A stretch of 64,000 bases of DNA from Linyphia triangularis (Eukaryota; Arthropoda; Arachnida; Araneae; Linyphiidae): NCBI GenBank assembly GCA_963978545.1, contig OZ021726.1, positions 30,600,459 through 30,664,458 on the forward strand, in the 5' to 3' direction. The number at the start of each line of letters is the position of its first letter. Position 1 is the stretch's first letter. Shown piece after piece: positions 23,001 through 36,000 of the stretch. The translations under genes and the position numbers were made by a program. The notes under the pieces were generated by a model that ran no database searches, was not told where the DNA came from, and was given only the letters and a program-made list of their open reading frames with translations.

Positions 23001-23414
23001 AAGACCCTGAACCAGACCTTCAATGGCCGAAAATGATTCAATTTTACATGAGAAAGGAGATGGAGAATCAGGGAATTTGATATGAGCGTCCGATTCAGGA
23101 ATACATTCGACTTCCATTGAAGAATTTTCAAGACGAAGATCATCGGATTGAAGATCGCCGGAATTGCACACAAAACCGCGCAGCATCTCGGATTGCTGGA
23201 AGCCATCTTGAAGAGAATGGATGTACTCAACGTTCTCGGGTGTAGAATCGCAAAGATTCAAGTGAGAATTGCTTTGATAGTTGTGGTCGGCTATTGATTC
23301 AAGAGGTACATCATCTAACGTCTCACCATCATCGCAGCCATACTTATTATGAGAAAAATTTCCTTTCTCTGACATTGGAATCCCCGTTGTGTAAACGTGC
23401 GCGGGGTTCTCCAT
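20082..23414 (-). CDS. ZXDC: ZXD-family (ZXDC-like) zinc-finger transcription regulator, single exon
   Basis: A 1110-residue open frame without introns. Ten consecutive C2H2 fingers occupy roughly residues 540-845 (bases about 20889-21790), from CPVEGCGIILDKECKLRVH to CPAQPCLKKYNSKATLKQH. Fingers such as CGKVYDKICRLRQHIRHH, CKWSFMSASKLTRHMRKH and CGKSFMRPEHLKGH match the ZXD family, which has exactly ten fingers and in vertebrates partners with CIITA to activate MHC-II genes; that immune role cannot be assumed here. The N-terminal 540 residues are acidic and Ser-rich, with a run of 12-residue repeats (LTEDGQ, LTEEGQ, LTEDGQ) just before the fingers, which could be an activation region. The ATG at 23414 (MENPAHVY) is preferred: A at -3 and G at +4, while the ATG at 23480 has a poor context and would add a Phe-rich segment. 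The product should act in the nucleus. Confidence 0.9.
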   Translation of the reverse strand: MENPAHVYTTGIPMSEKGNFSHNKYGCDDGETLDDVPLESIADHNYQSNSHLNLCDSTPENVEYIHSLQDGFQQSEMLRGFVCNSGDLQSDDLRLENSSMEVECIPESDAHIKFPDSPSPFSCKIESFSAIEGLVQGLDEQIDNYLLTDFQKVNKSEDEAQSMEDEQRTVTEAISEIAKSFGLEDLLPGNFQVDEMKDISMPDDNLCNNENDHIGEISLGDFEKCSALHSPGSSLDLGEQLQSVARSFELNGLEMLTSPSQSRCENSMSDKYSNSLKSQNKFFADIKNFNFKHVNDSLLVNNGSTSDLSFENSLTKPGSEDIRMQSSTDGINATYKFGKLSSVCTSENNVCEMSQDLVCDIPTVSITDVETSSATGENASSAGTVLITRDKVSKKMQIVLTLEQGQQIYDIDTESIDANEQSLGLDLQAALSKEQLQEGQTLLKLTEDGQNLIELTEEGQSLVELTEDGQVLNELAQQQSLVELNDDNPQQLVEYAKELEEDRSNDYFEEDDTTAFTPEFVTLVHSIPVTVGSKGKKGKTWICPVEGCGIILDKECKLRVHLMTHKGPLSDSRPFKCDFEGCDWAFTTPYRLRRHAETHLGSKDFICDFEGCNRKFTTVYNLKTHTKRHKWPNSLTCPSKDCKMSFANRRKLELHLRVHTDVEAPYKCGICGKQYYSANCIASHYRTHQYNEDDFKCPFKECGKVYDKICRLRQHIRHHTGDRPYVCPAEGCKWSFMSASKLTRHMRKHTGERKFTCTEPGCGKSFMRPEHLKGHIVIHSGDKPFHCPHENCNARFTAKSSLYVHVKKHCHSTLKVVYPCPAQPCLKKYNSKATLKQHLQKCHPEIMKDGQELNIAEKLELTMPVSVVNPNSDNSTEYLELGDGAVDDPSPDLKIQLMQSIDSQSFSFAKSGPVTVSAVELNNKTLPKNNRKAQNQVTFTFGGVKSNSKTTKISDKLTKQNESGCARADYCCNNSSSSKKVDLASSFISLNQNSNDNQDTRGYLSNSQMSTEIKSPDLMLASSIIFHDQCSEPLMKSNFLQDECSTSHVLYHDDSILNSGSAFETELMPVSLLSDSVESDESMLNSSGVVFSEQNSVDAFGESIHLHGLD

Positions 23415-24056
23415 ATTGTTTTCAGAACTTGTCTTTACATATCGTGTGAAGAAGAAGACGAAAAATCTTTTTGTAAACATCCAGGAGAAGGGGCTGAACT
23501 TGGATTTCGTCACATGCCAAAGAATATTAATTAAATAAATAATTTTAAGAACACAATTTTCAAAATTTCCTTTTTACACCTGAGATATGGAAATTACAAA
23601 AATATTGTAGTAAACCGGTGTTCTTTTTTTATTAATTATGAAATTTATAAAGTTCTGGTTTATCAAAGGCACAAATAAAAGTTAATTTTTGAAATGCAAC
23701 ATTCTTCGTTTTTTGAAAGTTTTTCTATATTCTTTTAAATAATAAAAATAATGATTGCCAGCTTTCGCTTATTATAAATATCCGTTTAAAATTATGTTAT
23801 ACCAGATGGCGCTACGATTTGTTTTGTTTGAAGAGGATATAATTGTAAATAAACATCAAAGAGGAAAGTTTCGAAATTTTATTATCGCTGAAATTCTTTT
23901 TGTTGACAAAATTTATTTCTTCGAGTCACATGACACAATGAGATACAGAATAGGTTTTGAATTAATTTTTTTAGCTATAATCTAGGACCTTTTCTAAAGC
24001 GGCTTGCGTAGATACATTAAACATGAAATAGTAATTTTTCATATTTTTTTTTTAAT
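23415..24056. promoter_or_regulatory. Head-to-head intergenic region between ZXDC and ABHD5, likely bidirectional promoter
   Basis: The two start codons are 643 bp apart and diverge, so 5' UTRs and both promoters must share this space unless untranslated exons lie elsewhere. It contains TATAAATA at about 23773 on the plus strand and a CTCF/YY1-like CCAGATGGCGCT at 23812-23823. A two-codon upstream frame (ATGAAATAG at about 24023) precedes the ABHD5 start. No CpG island is obvious. Confidence 0.5.
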
Positions 24057-27000
24057 ATGGCAAATGGTGATGTTAAAGAAATTCAACCTGATGGACATCC
24101 AAGGGTAATAGACAGACCCCAAAGGCTCACAAGGCCACGTTGGGTTAGGTGGGTAACAATTTCTATTATGTTTTTCTTAAAATTAGTTACTGGGGTTACG
24201 AGGTAGCGTTATATTGGGTGTTTACTAATATCTGTTTTGAGGATCTAAGTGTACTTAAAGAAGCATATTCATTCCCTTCTTTAGTCTTTTATTGTTTTAA
24301 TTAAAAATTAAAACTGTTTAATAATTTTCTAATTTTATTGATAAAATATGAATTTTGTTTGCTTTATTGATAGTTTCACAAAAAAAAAAAAAAAAAAAAT
24401 TGTGCTCAAAATCGTGCAAAGTAAATGTTTTTTAAATTTCCTTTATCTATTTTTGTTGTTGCTTTTTCTATGATATGGGGATTTTTTGCTTATTGTTACT
24501 TCGCTTTTTGAACATCAATCAATTTTTTTTATCTTGGCACATACATAGAAGACATAACTTATAAGACAGCATCAAAATGCGAGCAAATAATATAAAATGG
24601 ATACTATATTATTGAGAAAAATGCATTGAAATAATAACTTTTTTTTTAATTTTTTCAAAATGCTCCCAAGTGGGGACAATTATACATTTTTGGTATAACA
24701 TGACTGAGTGATGATTTTGTAAATGAAAAGTTATACAAATAGAATAAGTTATAACCTCATTTAAAATAAATCTTGTAATTAAAGACTATTGAACAGTAAG
24801 TTTTTATATTAGATATATTAATGTTTTATAATTATTCAAAATTATCAATTAAATTTAAATTATAGGCTACATTTCAAATTTATTTCTGAAGTAGAGTTTT
24901 TGTGCTTTAATAATTTATTTCTAAACCTTAAAATATCATTTTGAACAATATTTCACCATTACTGATGAATCTAAGAGCAATATTCCATGCATTAAGCATG
25001 AAACAATTACCATTGTATCATACTGTATACATTGAATTTAAAGAATAGCATCTCTAAATAAAATATTAAAATTTAATATGATTTGAATGTCCACATAAGT
25101 AGCAACAATTATTTATTTACTAATAACTTTTAAATTATATTATTACTATTTTAAATATATTAATTGTTATTTGAACATTAATTATTCTAGTTAATGTCAC
25201 ATTTTTTTATAAATATGTATACATGTAATTAGAAAAGGATTTAAAAAAAAAAAAAAAAACATGGTTTAAACCAAAAAAACTTTTTTTTTTTTTCAATCCT
25301 GATCTCTTATAAACTAATTGATAAATAAAAGAATTCCTTGTTAAAATAATAGTTTAATATAGGGAATTTGTTTTACTTAAAATTAACTAAAATTGTCAAT
25401 TTTATAAAGTTAACAGTCAGGTACAGTTTTTGGCATTAAGTAATTTAACTTTGCATGTAATATATTTTTTACAGGTTCAACCGACCAGCTATTTCATCAT
25501 TCTCCAAAGCAGAGTTCATAGGATATTTGTTAGCTTGCATTGTTAAAATAGTTCCTACTGTCTTCTCAACTTTGTGTCCACATTGGATTTCACGCTGGTT
25601 TCATTGGTGCCCTACATCAGACAAGAAATTGGAAGCAGCAGAAGAAGATGTTTTGAGCAGTAAATATTCTTTTTTTTACTGATAAGTTTCTTTTTAAGTT
25701 TTATTAAAATATATTTAAAGAATTAAACTTAAGGTTATTTATCTTTTGAAATTGCTTGCTAAAACAAGCTATATTTAGAAGTTTCTACAAATTTTTAATA
25801 TTTTTTTTTCTAACTTTTTTCATTTCTGAAGGCCACACTACCTTTTCATAAATTTATATCAATTTAAATTGAGAAAATGGAATATTTTAAGGATTACATT
25901 TGAGGGGGAAAATAAATTTGTATGAACATTTATTAAATCAATGCCATTGATGTTTGAGCATCAATAAACTTGCTTCACATGTTCATACCTTTTAAAGCTT
26001 TAGTTACAAAGCTATAATAAAAAATAAAAAAAAATTGTAGATGGAAAATGCAATATTTTATCCTTTTGTGGTACAACGTTTGAACATTTTTATGCAAAAG
26101 ATTAGTATTACATTTCATTACTTTTATTTTTGTGAATCCACTTCAGACAATATTTAAAAAAATCTTTTTAATCTTTTTTTCAGACTTAAGACAACCTTAT
26201 GAGGCCGAGTTTGTCAGCATTGGCAAGTTTTGCGGGAAGGCAGACAGTTTTATAAGAACAGTTTCTCTCAACAAAAATGCCGAAGGAACTCCCTTAGTTC
26301 TTGTTCATGGCTTTCCTTGTGGTGTTGGGGTATGGGTGATGAACTTAGACCATATTTCTACCACACGTCCGGTGTATGCAGTTGATCTGCTTGGGTTTGG
26401 ACGAAGCTCCAGACCTGCCTTTAGCTCTGATGCATTAGAAGCTGAGATGCAATTTTTTATTTGTAAGTACTTATACATTGTATACTAAGGTGCATAGTCA
26501 TAGTGAATGGGGGAGGTCAACTGAGCCTAGGTGTTGATTCCACTTGGGAATATTGTACCAACCCCTTTATTTTATGACCCCCTGTCAAAGAAAGCCAGAT
26601 TCCTTAAGAAAGGTCAAAAGGCTTTTGACAGGTTCCTCGTGGATTATATCAAGTTCTGTTCCAAGACCTAAACTTGAGTACTAAGGTGCAACTAAAATTC
26701 TATTCTGTAGGACAAGAAAAGCTTTTGCATTTTAAATTCTTTGTTAATCGTGATTTCAAGGTTTATTAACAAAAGCCTTAAGTTTTTATTAATTATTAAA
26801 AAATAAATGTAGCATGGATCTGCAATCAGTGATCTATGGTACACAAGATTGTTTTGTTCAGAGGTACATGATGTAGCATCTTTACAATTTAAATAGCCTG
26901 TATCTTTTAAGTTAGGCTCAAGGATAAACTGTACCATATTAAATTTATTATTTAGCAGTGTTTCAGGTAGAAATTGATGTCAAAACCCTTAACTAAATAT

Positions 27001-30000
27001 TTGTACAAAAATAATTGGTGAACTAAAAGGAGTTAATTATGAACTCAAAAATCTATTTTTCATTTAATTAACAAAGCTATAGTAGATAACTTTGCGTATA
27101 GATGTTCTGCTGTATAAGTTGCAATGGATGTCAATAAATCAGTTGGTTATCAAAGAAAAAAAATACACTATGCTCTAGGTGAAACAGAGATATAGGTAAA
27201 AAAAAAAACAAGTCTTCCTTATGAAAAATAATAATTTGCGTTTAATATTGTGTGTATTAACTGATACATAAGGAATGTAATTGAAAGTTAAATTTATAAA
27301 TTTCTTCTATATGTGACTACTAACCCTTGGTTAGTCGCTCGACCTTTTGTCTCGCAGTTAGTCGCGTGGGGGACAAATGTCCCCCAAATTCAAATTTTTG
27401 TGCATAGCATTAAATTTAAGACCAAATATCAAAGTAAGTAGGTATTTTAATTAAAAACACAACATTATTGAAAACAATGAAGTAAAAATTAAAAAATATT
27501 TTTATAATAACTTGAAACAAAAAGTAAGAATAAAAAAAAAAAAATATTATTGAAATGAACTTTGTGAAGATTCAAATTTATTTTTAAAGTAGTTTTAAAA
27601 CACAATAAGCATAATCACACTAAGCATTGTTGATAAAATTATAGTGAGCATATAAATTTACATCTAAAATAGTACAAAAACAGTTATGCAATATAGAGAA
27701 ATTGATTTTATCATAAAAGTCACGGAGGACATTTGTCAACCGTGCGACTAACCAAGGGTTAATATGTTTAAATACTCTAATAGTAAATGTTGACCCTTCA
27801 TATTTATTTATTTCAGCCCTAGAAAAATGGAGGGAAGCTGTTGGTTTGGAGAAGTTTATTTTACTCGGGCACTGTTTGGGTGGCTACATTGCTGCCTCAT
27901 ATGCTTTGCATTACCCAGAAAGGGTGTCCCTCCTTATTCTAGTAGATCCCTGGGGTTTACCTGAAAAACCTATCTCTATGCTGCATCGGTATGATATCGA
28001 TTCATGGGTGAAGTTGATTGACAGTTTCTTGAGGGGATTCAATTTCTTAGCCAGTGTTCGATTTATTGGTCCAATAGGTATGCTATTTCAATAAAAATCT
28101 GTAACAACTATTTTAAATTTCCATGTCAAAATTCATTTAAGTTTTTTTATGATGAGGTTTTTATATAGAATAGTTGCTTTAGATGTCTGTATTTTTTGGT
28201 CTTTAAATGATCATTCACAAAATTGTAATTTTGTCGTATTACTTCCCAAAATTCATTATTTAAAAGGAACTGTTTAAAACTTATTTATATATTTTATGGA
28301 ATTGTATCTTTTAACGTTAAAACCTTCCATATTTTACAGAATGGACATGTTTTCTTTGTGAAAGTAAATTTCACAAATCATTTTTTTTCACTAAAATGTT
28401 CGAAAAATTGAAAAAGCAGAACTCGATATCAGTTCTTTGACTGATTCCTGTGATTGTACTTCAGGGAAAATATAAATGATATTTTTTTTACAGAAAAAAA
28501 AAAAAAATAGAACTAATATTTTATTTTGGATTGTTGAATATTTCTATGAATTTTACTTTGGTTTTATTGTCTTTACAGATAGAAAAGTTTAACTGTGAAA
28601 AATATAGGTTTAAGTGATAAGTTAGATTTATGTTTATAACCTAAATTTAAATTATTTGCAATTTGAATGTTTTTTTTTAGAAAACTCACTGCAATCCCTG
28701 CAATACGGTAATCCATCACAATACGTCATACTAATTTATTGTTCTTGATAATAATCAGAATAGTGATTTATATGGGAAGAATACACTACACAATCTGCTA
28801 TATAGGGTACATATGGCAGCTTGTATATTGTTGCACAAATTGTCTGTATATATTGTAAATAGTGACGTATTATTTCAAAATTCTATTGTAATTTATTTTT
28901 ATCCTATTTTATTTAGTAATTAATAGCGATTATACAAGTTAGAAAAAGGTGGCAACACCTAAAGTAATCGAGAAGTTTCGAGATATTTCGTTTCCGATGA
29001 ATTGGCTGGAAATTTCGAGAATGTCTCACGCGCTTGTATATAAAAGACTGGAGAACGGGAAAGTTTTCAGATTGACGTTGGACTTCGATGAAAGCTTATC
29101 GCTTTGTTTACCTATTGAAGTGAGCTTGTATAATTGCTGTGTTCGAAGTTGTTTTTTGCTAAAGCTTGTGTTGAAGCTTGTGAGCGATTACACTGTTGCC
29201 TGTGGATAAATTTTGTGAGTTTTCTGAAGAGAGAATAAATATTTTTATACTGTAAAAACTGTGCCATCATTGCCTCAGTGGAAAAATTCATAACAATATT
29301 ATATTTCACTAAAATCTCAATCATGATATATTTTATCAAAGTTAAAGGAAAAACAAGTTTAAATATATCCAATTAAGTAGAAGGAAAAAAGTCAATTGAT
29401 TGAAAAGGAAGTAGGAAAAGTTATTAAAACGTATAGGTTTGTTAAAGGGCATTGTTTGAACTGAAATAATGAATCACTTGTTAGAAGTGTAATAAATCCA
29501 ATTCCTATTTTAAACTCAATTTGGAGACCATGTTTTTATTGAACACAACATGTTAATGCTTGGGAAAACTACAGTGGACTGAATTGTTCTTTACAAACCA
29601 GAGAACTTAAACCTGTTTTTATTATGTTGCTATATGGAAAGAGTTTTAGGTATTTTATAAGAAAATTTAGTGAATTTTTTATATTTTGAGCTTGGAATTA
29701 TTTCAAGAGACAAGTTTTGATTGACTACAAATAACTTGTGGTTACTTATTTCATTTTAATATCAAGTTAAGATAGTATGTAGAACAGATAACTTTGTATA
29801 GATTCTTTGACTGGATTCGTCTTTGATTATTATTTCATTTGAATGTTTCTCAAGCAAAAGAGAAAAACAAAAAAACGTGTGTGTTTTTATAAACAATATT
29901 ATTTAAAAGATGCTTATATTTTCTATTATGAAATTTATTTTTACATCTATGACATTTTGACTTTTTATGCATGTTTTTTTTATGTCAATTCTTTATTGCT

Positions 30001-33000
30001 TTACTATCCTACTTAAGTATATTTTCAGGTCCTTTTTTAGTGAAACAATTCAGAAGTGACCTTAGAAGAAAGTATGGCCACTTTTTGAATAATCCTCAGT
30101 CTATGCTGGATTATATTTATCATTGCAATGTACAAGATCCTAGGTATTTGAAACAATCACATTCATATAAAAATAACTTAAGTTTTTTAAAAATATATTA
30201 AAACGCCAGCTATCTATAGAATTATAGAAACATCCCATTTTGGGGATGTTTCCCAAAAATGGGAAATGTTGATTGTATCTTGCACACTGCATTTTGTTCT
30301 TAAGTACTAAATTTGGTCAATTCCAATTATTATATTTTTCATCTTGACTTACAAATCTGTTTCCTGCAACCATTACATCTTTTCTATAATTAATATACAA
30401 TGAAACTTCTATGAGAGACCACCTCTATAAAACGACCACCTCTATAGAACGACCACCTCTTCCAACGACCAATTCTCAAAGCCACCGATTTTTTGCCCTA
30501 TTTATTTAATGTTAAAATATGCTCTGGGAGAGAACAGACAACCCTCAATGAGTGACCATTTGACAACTAGCTTTCCGAAAATTTACTACCTTTTCCTGGC
30601 AGTAAGTAAACAAAAACCACATTAAAAACCGGTTAGTCTACTTTTGATTGACCTTGACCTATTGTTATGTGGTGTAGAAAGGAAAAATTACATGCTGGGA
30701 AACCAGGGGTGCATACAGGGGGGTTTCGTGATGCAAACTGCATCAGCAAAATTTTAGGGGGGGTTATAAGAAAATGGAAAATTTTGGGATTTATCATAAA
30801 AAATTAAGATAAATAGAAAAATTATCAAAATCTTACAAAAAATGTGTGTGGGGGGGGGGGGTATATGAATATAAAGTATTTTATAAAGCTGATGGGGGAG
30901 GGGGGGGGATAGGGCACTTGCATCTAAGTGGAAATATGTTTAAGATTTGAAGAAGGGCAGGTGCGTTTAGTATGTATTAATTTCCTTATTATTTGATGGG
31001 GAAGGAGGTTCACTTACCTTTTAACAGTATGTTTATCATGTAATAGGATGGATAGGGTTCTGAAGGGTGGTCTACATTTTGTTATGTACCTATATGTTTA
31101 AAATCTCAGGTGAGGGAGGGGCAATGTTTAGTATACATTAGTATCTTAGGGGTTTGATGGGGGAGGGGGGGTCTGTATTTCAGTATTTAATTGTATCTTT
31201 AAGGGGGGGGGGGTATTTGTCTACCTTTTAATAGTAGTTTACAGTGTAATAGTATATTTAAGGGTCTGAAGTAGGGTGTTATATTTTAATATGTAGCAAT
31301 ATGTTTTATGTCTAAGATGAGCGGGTGTGTCCATAAATTACTATCTAGCAAAAATATACTCACGGTCTGAGGTGGGGGGGGGGGGAGATGTGTCTAATGA
31401 TTACTATGTATCAACAGTATGTTAAAGGTCTGAGAGTAATGTTCTATTTCGTATGCAACACTATCTAGAATGTTTGTTTTGTCTACCTTTAGTTTGCTTA
31501 TAATCTGGGGGGAGGGAGTATTTTAAGCCCAGTTAACTCACCCCCCACCCTTTCTAAGCAGATAATTGCGCACAATACACGTGTGATAGGGTTGGGGGAA
31601 TCCAAATTCGCCTCATTATATGAAACAGAAACATCGTTTTGTACATTTCCGCCGCTCCTAAACTCCTGCCTAACCTATCTTGTCTAGGGTTAACAATGCT
31701 TTAAATGCAACCTAAAACTTAAATTAGAATACCGTCGAGTCAGTGCTGTGTGTCCGGGGAGGGGCAAGAAAAATCTAATAATTTTACAATTTTTAAAGTC
31801 GGTCGAAAGTGCCTGATCAATTAATTCCCTTGAATATGAGCCAAAGAATATTGAAAGACAGTTAGCATTCTGATGGACCCCGATTTTCGTGGGAAAATTA
31901 TGCTACTTATGTGATGAAAGAGAAGAATGCGCAAAGTGAAAAAAAGGATATAAATTGAAAACAGAAACTTTTAAGAGGTTAATGTCACTCTAAGCTGTAA
32001 TGCACCAACGGTTCATAATTCTAATTCTGAAGGTCCATTCATAATGGAGCAAAGGCGCGGCAGACTCATTTCCATGTTATTTCTTCTTTCACTTATGATG
32101 GCTAAAGTGCAACAAGAAAATAGAAAAGTAAAATGAATTTCAAGTTTGAAAATTCCTGCAAAAACTAAGTTTCATTTTAGAACACTTATTTTAGACTTAA
32201 TATATTGTAAACTGCGGATTCGCTATGACAATATTAATTAGGTAAGAAGTTTTTAATTAAAATAATTTTAAACTAAGTTAATTGAACATAAAATGAGTTT
32301 TTCTTGATAATTCTTTAGAGCATGAACATGGCCGACTGTTTGATTATTTGCAAAGGGGTACAAAGCTGTGTTAAAAAGAAGAGTGCATTAAAAGTTTTTT
32401 TCATTTTCAAAATTTGTTTTTTAAAAATGTTAGATTTCTTAATGAAATATTATCTAGTAGTTATTCATCAATATTGTGTACAAATGAATAACCTGAAATC
32501 CATTTTAAGCACCTTTTAACTACTTTTTTTGCGGAGAATTTTACCGTTATTTTTCACTTATTTTTTTTTTCATTTCTAAAAGCCAAGGGGATAAAAACCG
32601 CGACCTCTTGTGTCTCCTTCCTGCTCCCATTAGTATAAACACAATTTTAGCTTTTAATTTTCAACACACTTTCCATATTAAATTCAGTTTTTTTTTTTTT
32701 TTTTTTTTTTTTTTTGTAAAATTCCTATTTTGTACTTTTATAAGTATATCTACTTTCTTTCCTTATTTATTATCTGCATAAATTTAGTATTAACGAAAAA
32801 AGATCACTTTATAAATGACATAAATTGTTTTCATATAATGTCTATCTATTATAAAGGAAATTTAAAAAAGCAAAAGACAAAACCAGGTGGAGCCACTGCA
32901 TATGCATTGACGTAAGGATTTCTAACATAAAAAAAATATATATAGGACGCTATTTCTGAGATTTTAATTTATTTCATTTCACTAAGTGATCATTTTTACC

Positions 33001-36000
33001 TACTTACCACATTTCAAGGTTTTATAGAAAGTAGTTTCTAAATGTACTGGGCTAGAAAATGGTAATATAGCGACTATAGCGAACGATCCTTACTAGGACT
33101 TTCTCTTAATAGTCACAAGTACTATATGGATTTCTTGGTTTTTATGGGCTTAAAATATGCTGTACATTTTTTACGAAACAATCAATTATTTCTGTATGTA
33201 ACTTAATTAGAAGAATTGAACACGTTGGTCTATAAGGGACTAGACCATTAAAATAACATAGGCCAAAGTATGAATGGTGCTGGAAATATAAATGGCTGAG
33301 GCATTCGGCTAAAGACGTTAGGACAAAAGGAAAGCCATAGTACTTTTTATGTTTGGACTTTTATGGTTGATTTCTCACTCATACATTCACTTTAGTCATT
33401 GAAAGTCTATTGCTTTTGTCCTTAACTTTGAAATTTATTCTCTTTTGGTGAAGAGCAAGGCCGTATCCAGAAGGGATGATAGGGTTCAAACCGCCCTGAA
33501 ATATTTCCTATTATATTATATTATATTATAGAGGATGTGCATAAATTACGTCACACACAATTTTTACTCTTTCCCACCCATGTCATGTTAGAACGACCTC
33601 GCACCACCAAAATTACGCTAAGTTACTGCCTCCCTCTTCAAAGCAATGCATTTTTAATGAATTTCAAAAATTGAAAAAGAAATGTGTGTGGTTTGAAATT
33701 AACTCAGAAATAAGTCCAACTTATATTACAGATTAACTTTCTTGGTCAAAATAATCTCGAATGACTGAAGTTAATTTTTTTAAACTTTAAATTAAACTAG
33801 GAGTGTGGAACATCGCACAACTTTCAAGTACGCTATTATATTGACATGGATTAGTTTTATTTACCATTTTTAACTCCAAAATGGCAAGATCAGGGTTTAT
33901 TTGAGAAACAGTGTCATATTTTCAGTTCTGGGTGGCATGATAGATTTGTTGAGAAAATGTCGTCAAGAACAAAGTCAAATGATAATACATTAAAAAAAGT
34001 ACAAACAACGAGATAATCAAGTAAGTCCAACTTATTGTAACAGTTTTTGCTATGCACGTTGCATAATCAGTATTAGCTGTATTAATTATTTTGTTATTGT
34101 ATTATTTTCTAATTGGGAGGGGGGGGGGATTTTTGAAATTAGGGGTGAGGGTGCGTCATGGTGCTTGGGGGGGGGGGGGGATCGGCACCCCTGGTGAAGC
34201 TGCACAGAACAGATTCAGAGGCAATCCTTGTAGGCTAGTTCTCTAAGCATGTCCAAGAGTGATTTTAACATCAGTGATTGTCGGTGTGGCAAGTCGTGTC
34301 CGACAAATCCCACGATAGAAAAGCAAATTTTTTCGTTTAATAAGACAACATTTTTTTATGATAGTTGGAATTTTTTATGCTTGCTGGAATGTAATTCGAC
34401 CGAGAATTTTGGAATGAGGAATTTCATTGATGCCTTCCAAGCACTAATTCAGAGTCTGAAGAGAAGAGTCCGTCTGATGACATCATTCAGCAGGCCGAAC
34501 TTACGACGACTGCCCAAAAGGCATTAAAACACATGGATTTTATCATGAGAAAATTGGAAAACATGAAAGACAACAAAATAAAGATAAATTTTAAATTTTT
34601 TTAATACTTATACAGTTATGCAGTAATATTTTTTGTATTTTCTAGTGTTATCCAATGAATATATTTGAGCAGTGCAATTATTTTTTATCTTTATGCTTTC
34701 AATTAAGGAAAAATCGAGTTTGAAATTAGCCGAAATCAAAGCAAAAGTCACGTGACCAAAAACGCATAAAAAAACAGTGACGTGCTTACGCAGAGATAAA
34801 GTCGCAAAAAGGAGAAACCTCAGTCATTCCTCGTCTAAAACAGGTTTTAGAGTGGTTCATTATCTGAGCGTAGACGTTTCACGCAAAAGTGGCTTTTTCT
34901 CGCCAAAACGCAAAGTGAAAAACTAAATATTTTTTTAACTATCTATCCGAGCTCAAATTTTTGAAAGAATAGTATTGTTTTTTATGATTTTTTCTCTACT
35001 TTTATTTAAAAATAAAACAAAAAAAACATGAAAGTTCCTCATTTTTGACACTTCTTTGAGGACTACCTCTTACAACGACCGATTTTTCACGAAACGAAAG
35101 CTGGTTGCTCCCACGAAGTTTTACTGTATTTTAGATTATGTTTTCATTTATTTGAATCTTAATCTTTGTACCCTGAAGCTCATATTATAAAAGTTTGACC
35201 AATTAAGAATTCTTGTAAAATAGGCAAATATACTGATTTATGTCAGTAGGTTTCTGTCAACTTCTTTTTCTCCCTTTGAAATAAAACTTGTTGAGTCCTT
35301 TTATATATTTAATCTTGTTTTTTTAGTGGTGAAGCAGCCTTTAAGGCCATGACAGATTCTTCTGGCTGGGCCAAGCATCCCATGATGTATCGCCTGAACA
35401 GCTTAGACCGACGAGTTCCTATAACTTTTATTTATGGATCACGCTCCTGGGTGAACAGGCAGCCTGGTTTACAAATAAAGTATTCAAGACTGAATTCATT
35501 TGTAGATGTTCAAGTAAGCATATAGAATTTATAAAATTTATGTTAATAGGTAAAAAGTTCTCACTGAAGTCATTTTAAACTTTGATTTTCAATTTTAAGG
35601 AAGCTTTTTCTGCAATGGTCTTAAAAACTTCCAATTCAATATTATTTAACCCTAAGACTATAATTTATTTTTTATTTTGGAAGCCTATTTAAATCTCAAG
35701 TTATTCTTGATCATAGTCATATTATGGGGGGGGGGGGAGGATTTCGAGGGGTTGAACTATGTTTCCCTCTATTATTACTAGCTGCAATCATTGGCTTCCA
35801 TTGGTATTCTATGTAAAAGAAAAACAACAAATATCTTACCAATAAATGCTCTGAACTAGTGGAACAATATTCAATGAGTTTTAGAATTTGTAAATATTTC
35901 TTTCCTATTAGTGTTTACATTCTATTTTATGGGAAGTATGTATCCAGTTGGTAAAGGTTCAAAGAGATTGAAATTTTTTACTTTTTTTTTTTAAATATAA

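Larger units (their letters stand above)
30398..35126 (+). mobile_element. Tigger/pogo-like DNA transposon, 4.7 kb, decayed
   Basis: Left end CAATGAAACTTCTATGAGAG, right end (read inward) CAGTAAAACTTCGTGGGAGC; both sides carry a TA, the target duplication of the Tc1/mariner-pogo group (30396-30397, 35127-35128). The repeated 'CTCTATAGAACGACCACC' text at the left and 'GAGGACTACCTC' ... 'ACGACCG' at the right are typical of Tigger ends. Near 34430-34610 a plus frame reads [31 protein letters not shown] and MRKLENMK, resembling the acidic/helical C-terminus of jerky/Tigger transposases; no catalytic core survives. The interior also hosts a G-run array and a head fragment of family A (33797-33880). 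It fills most of ABHD5 intron 5. Confidence 0.65.

Noticed and set aside
34249..34527. 92-residue plus-strand frame inside the Tigger-like element as a gene
   Set aside because: It is a frame-shifted reading; the transposase-like C-terminal words lie in another frame and the core is missing.
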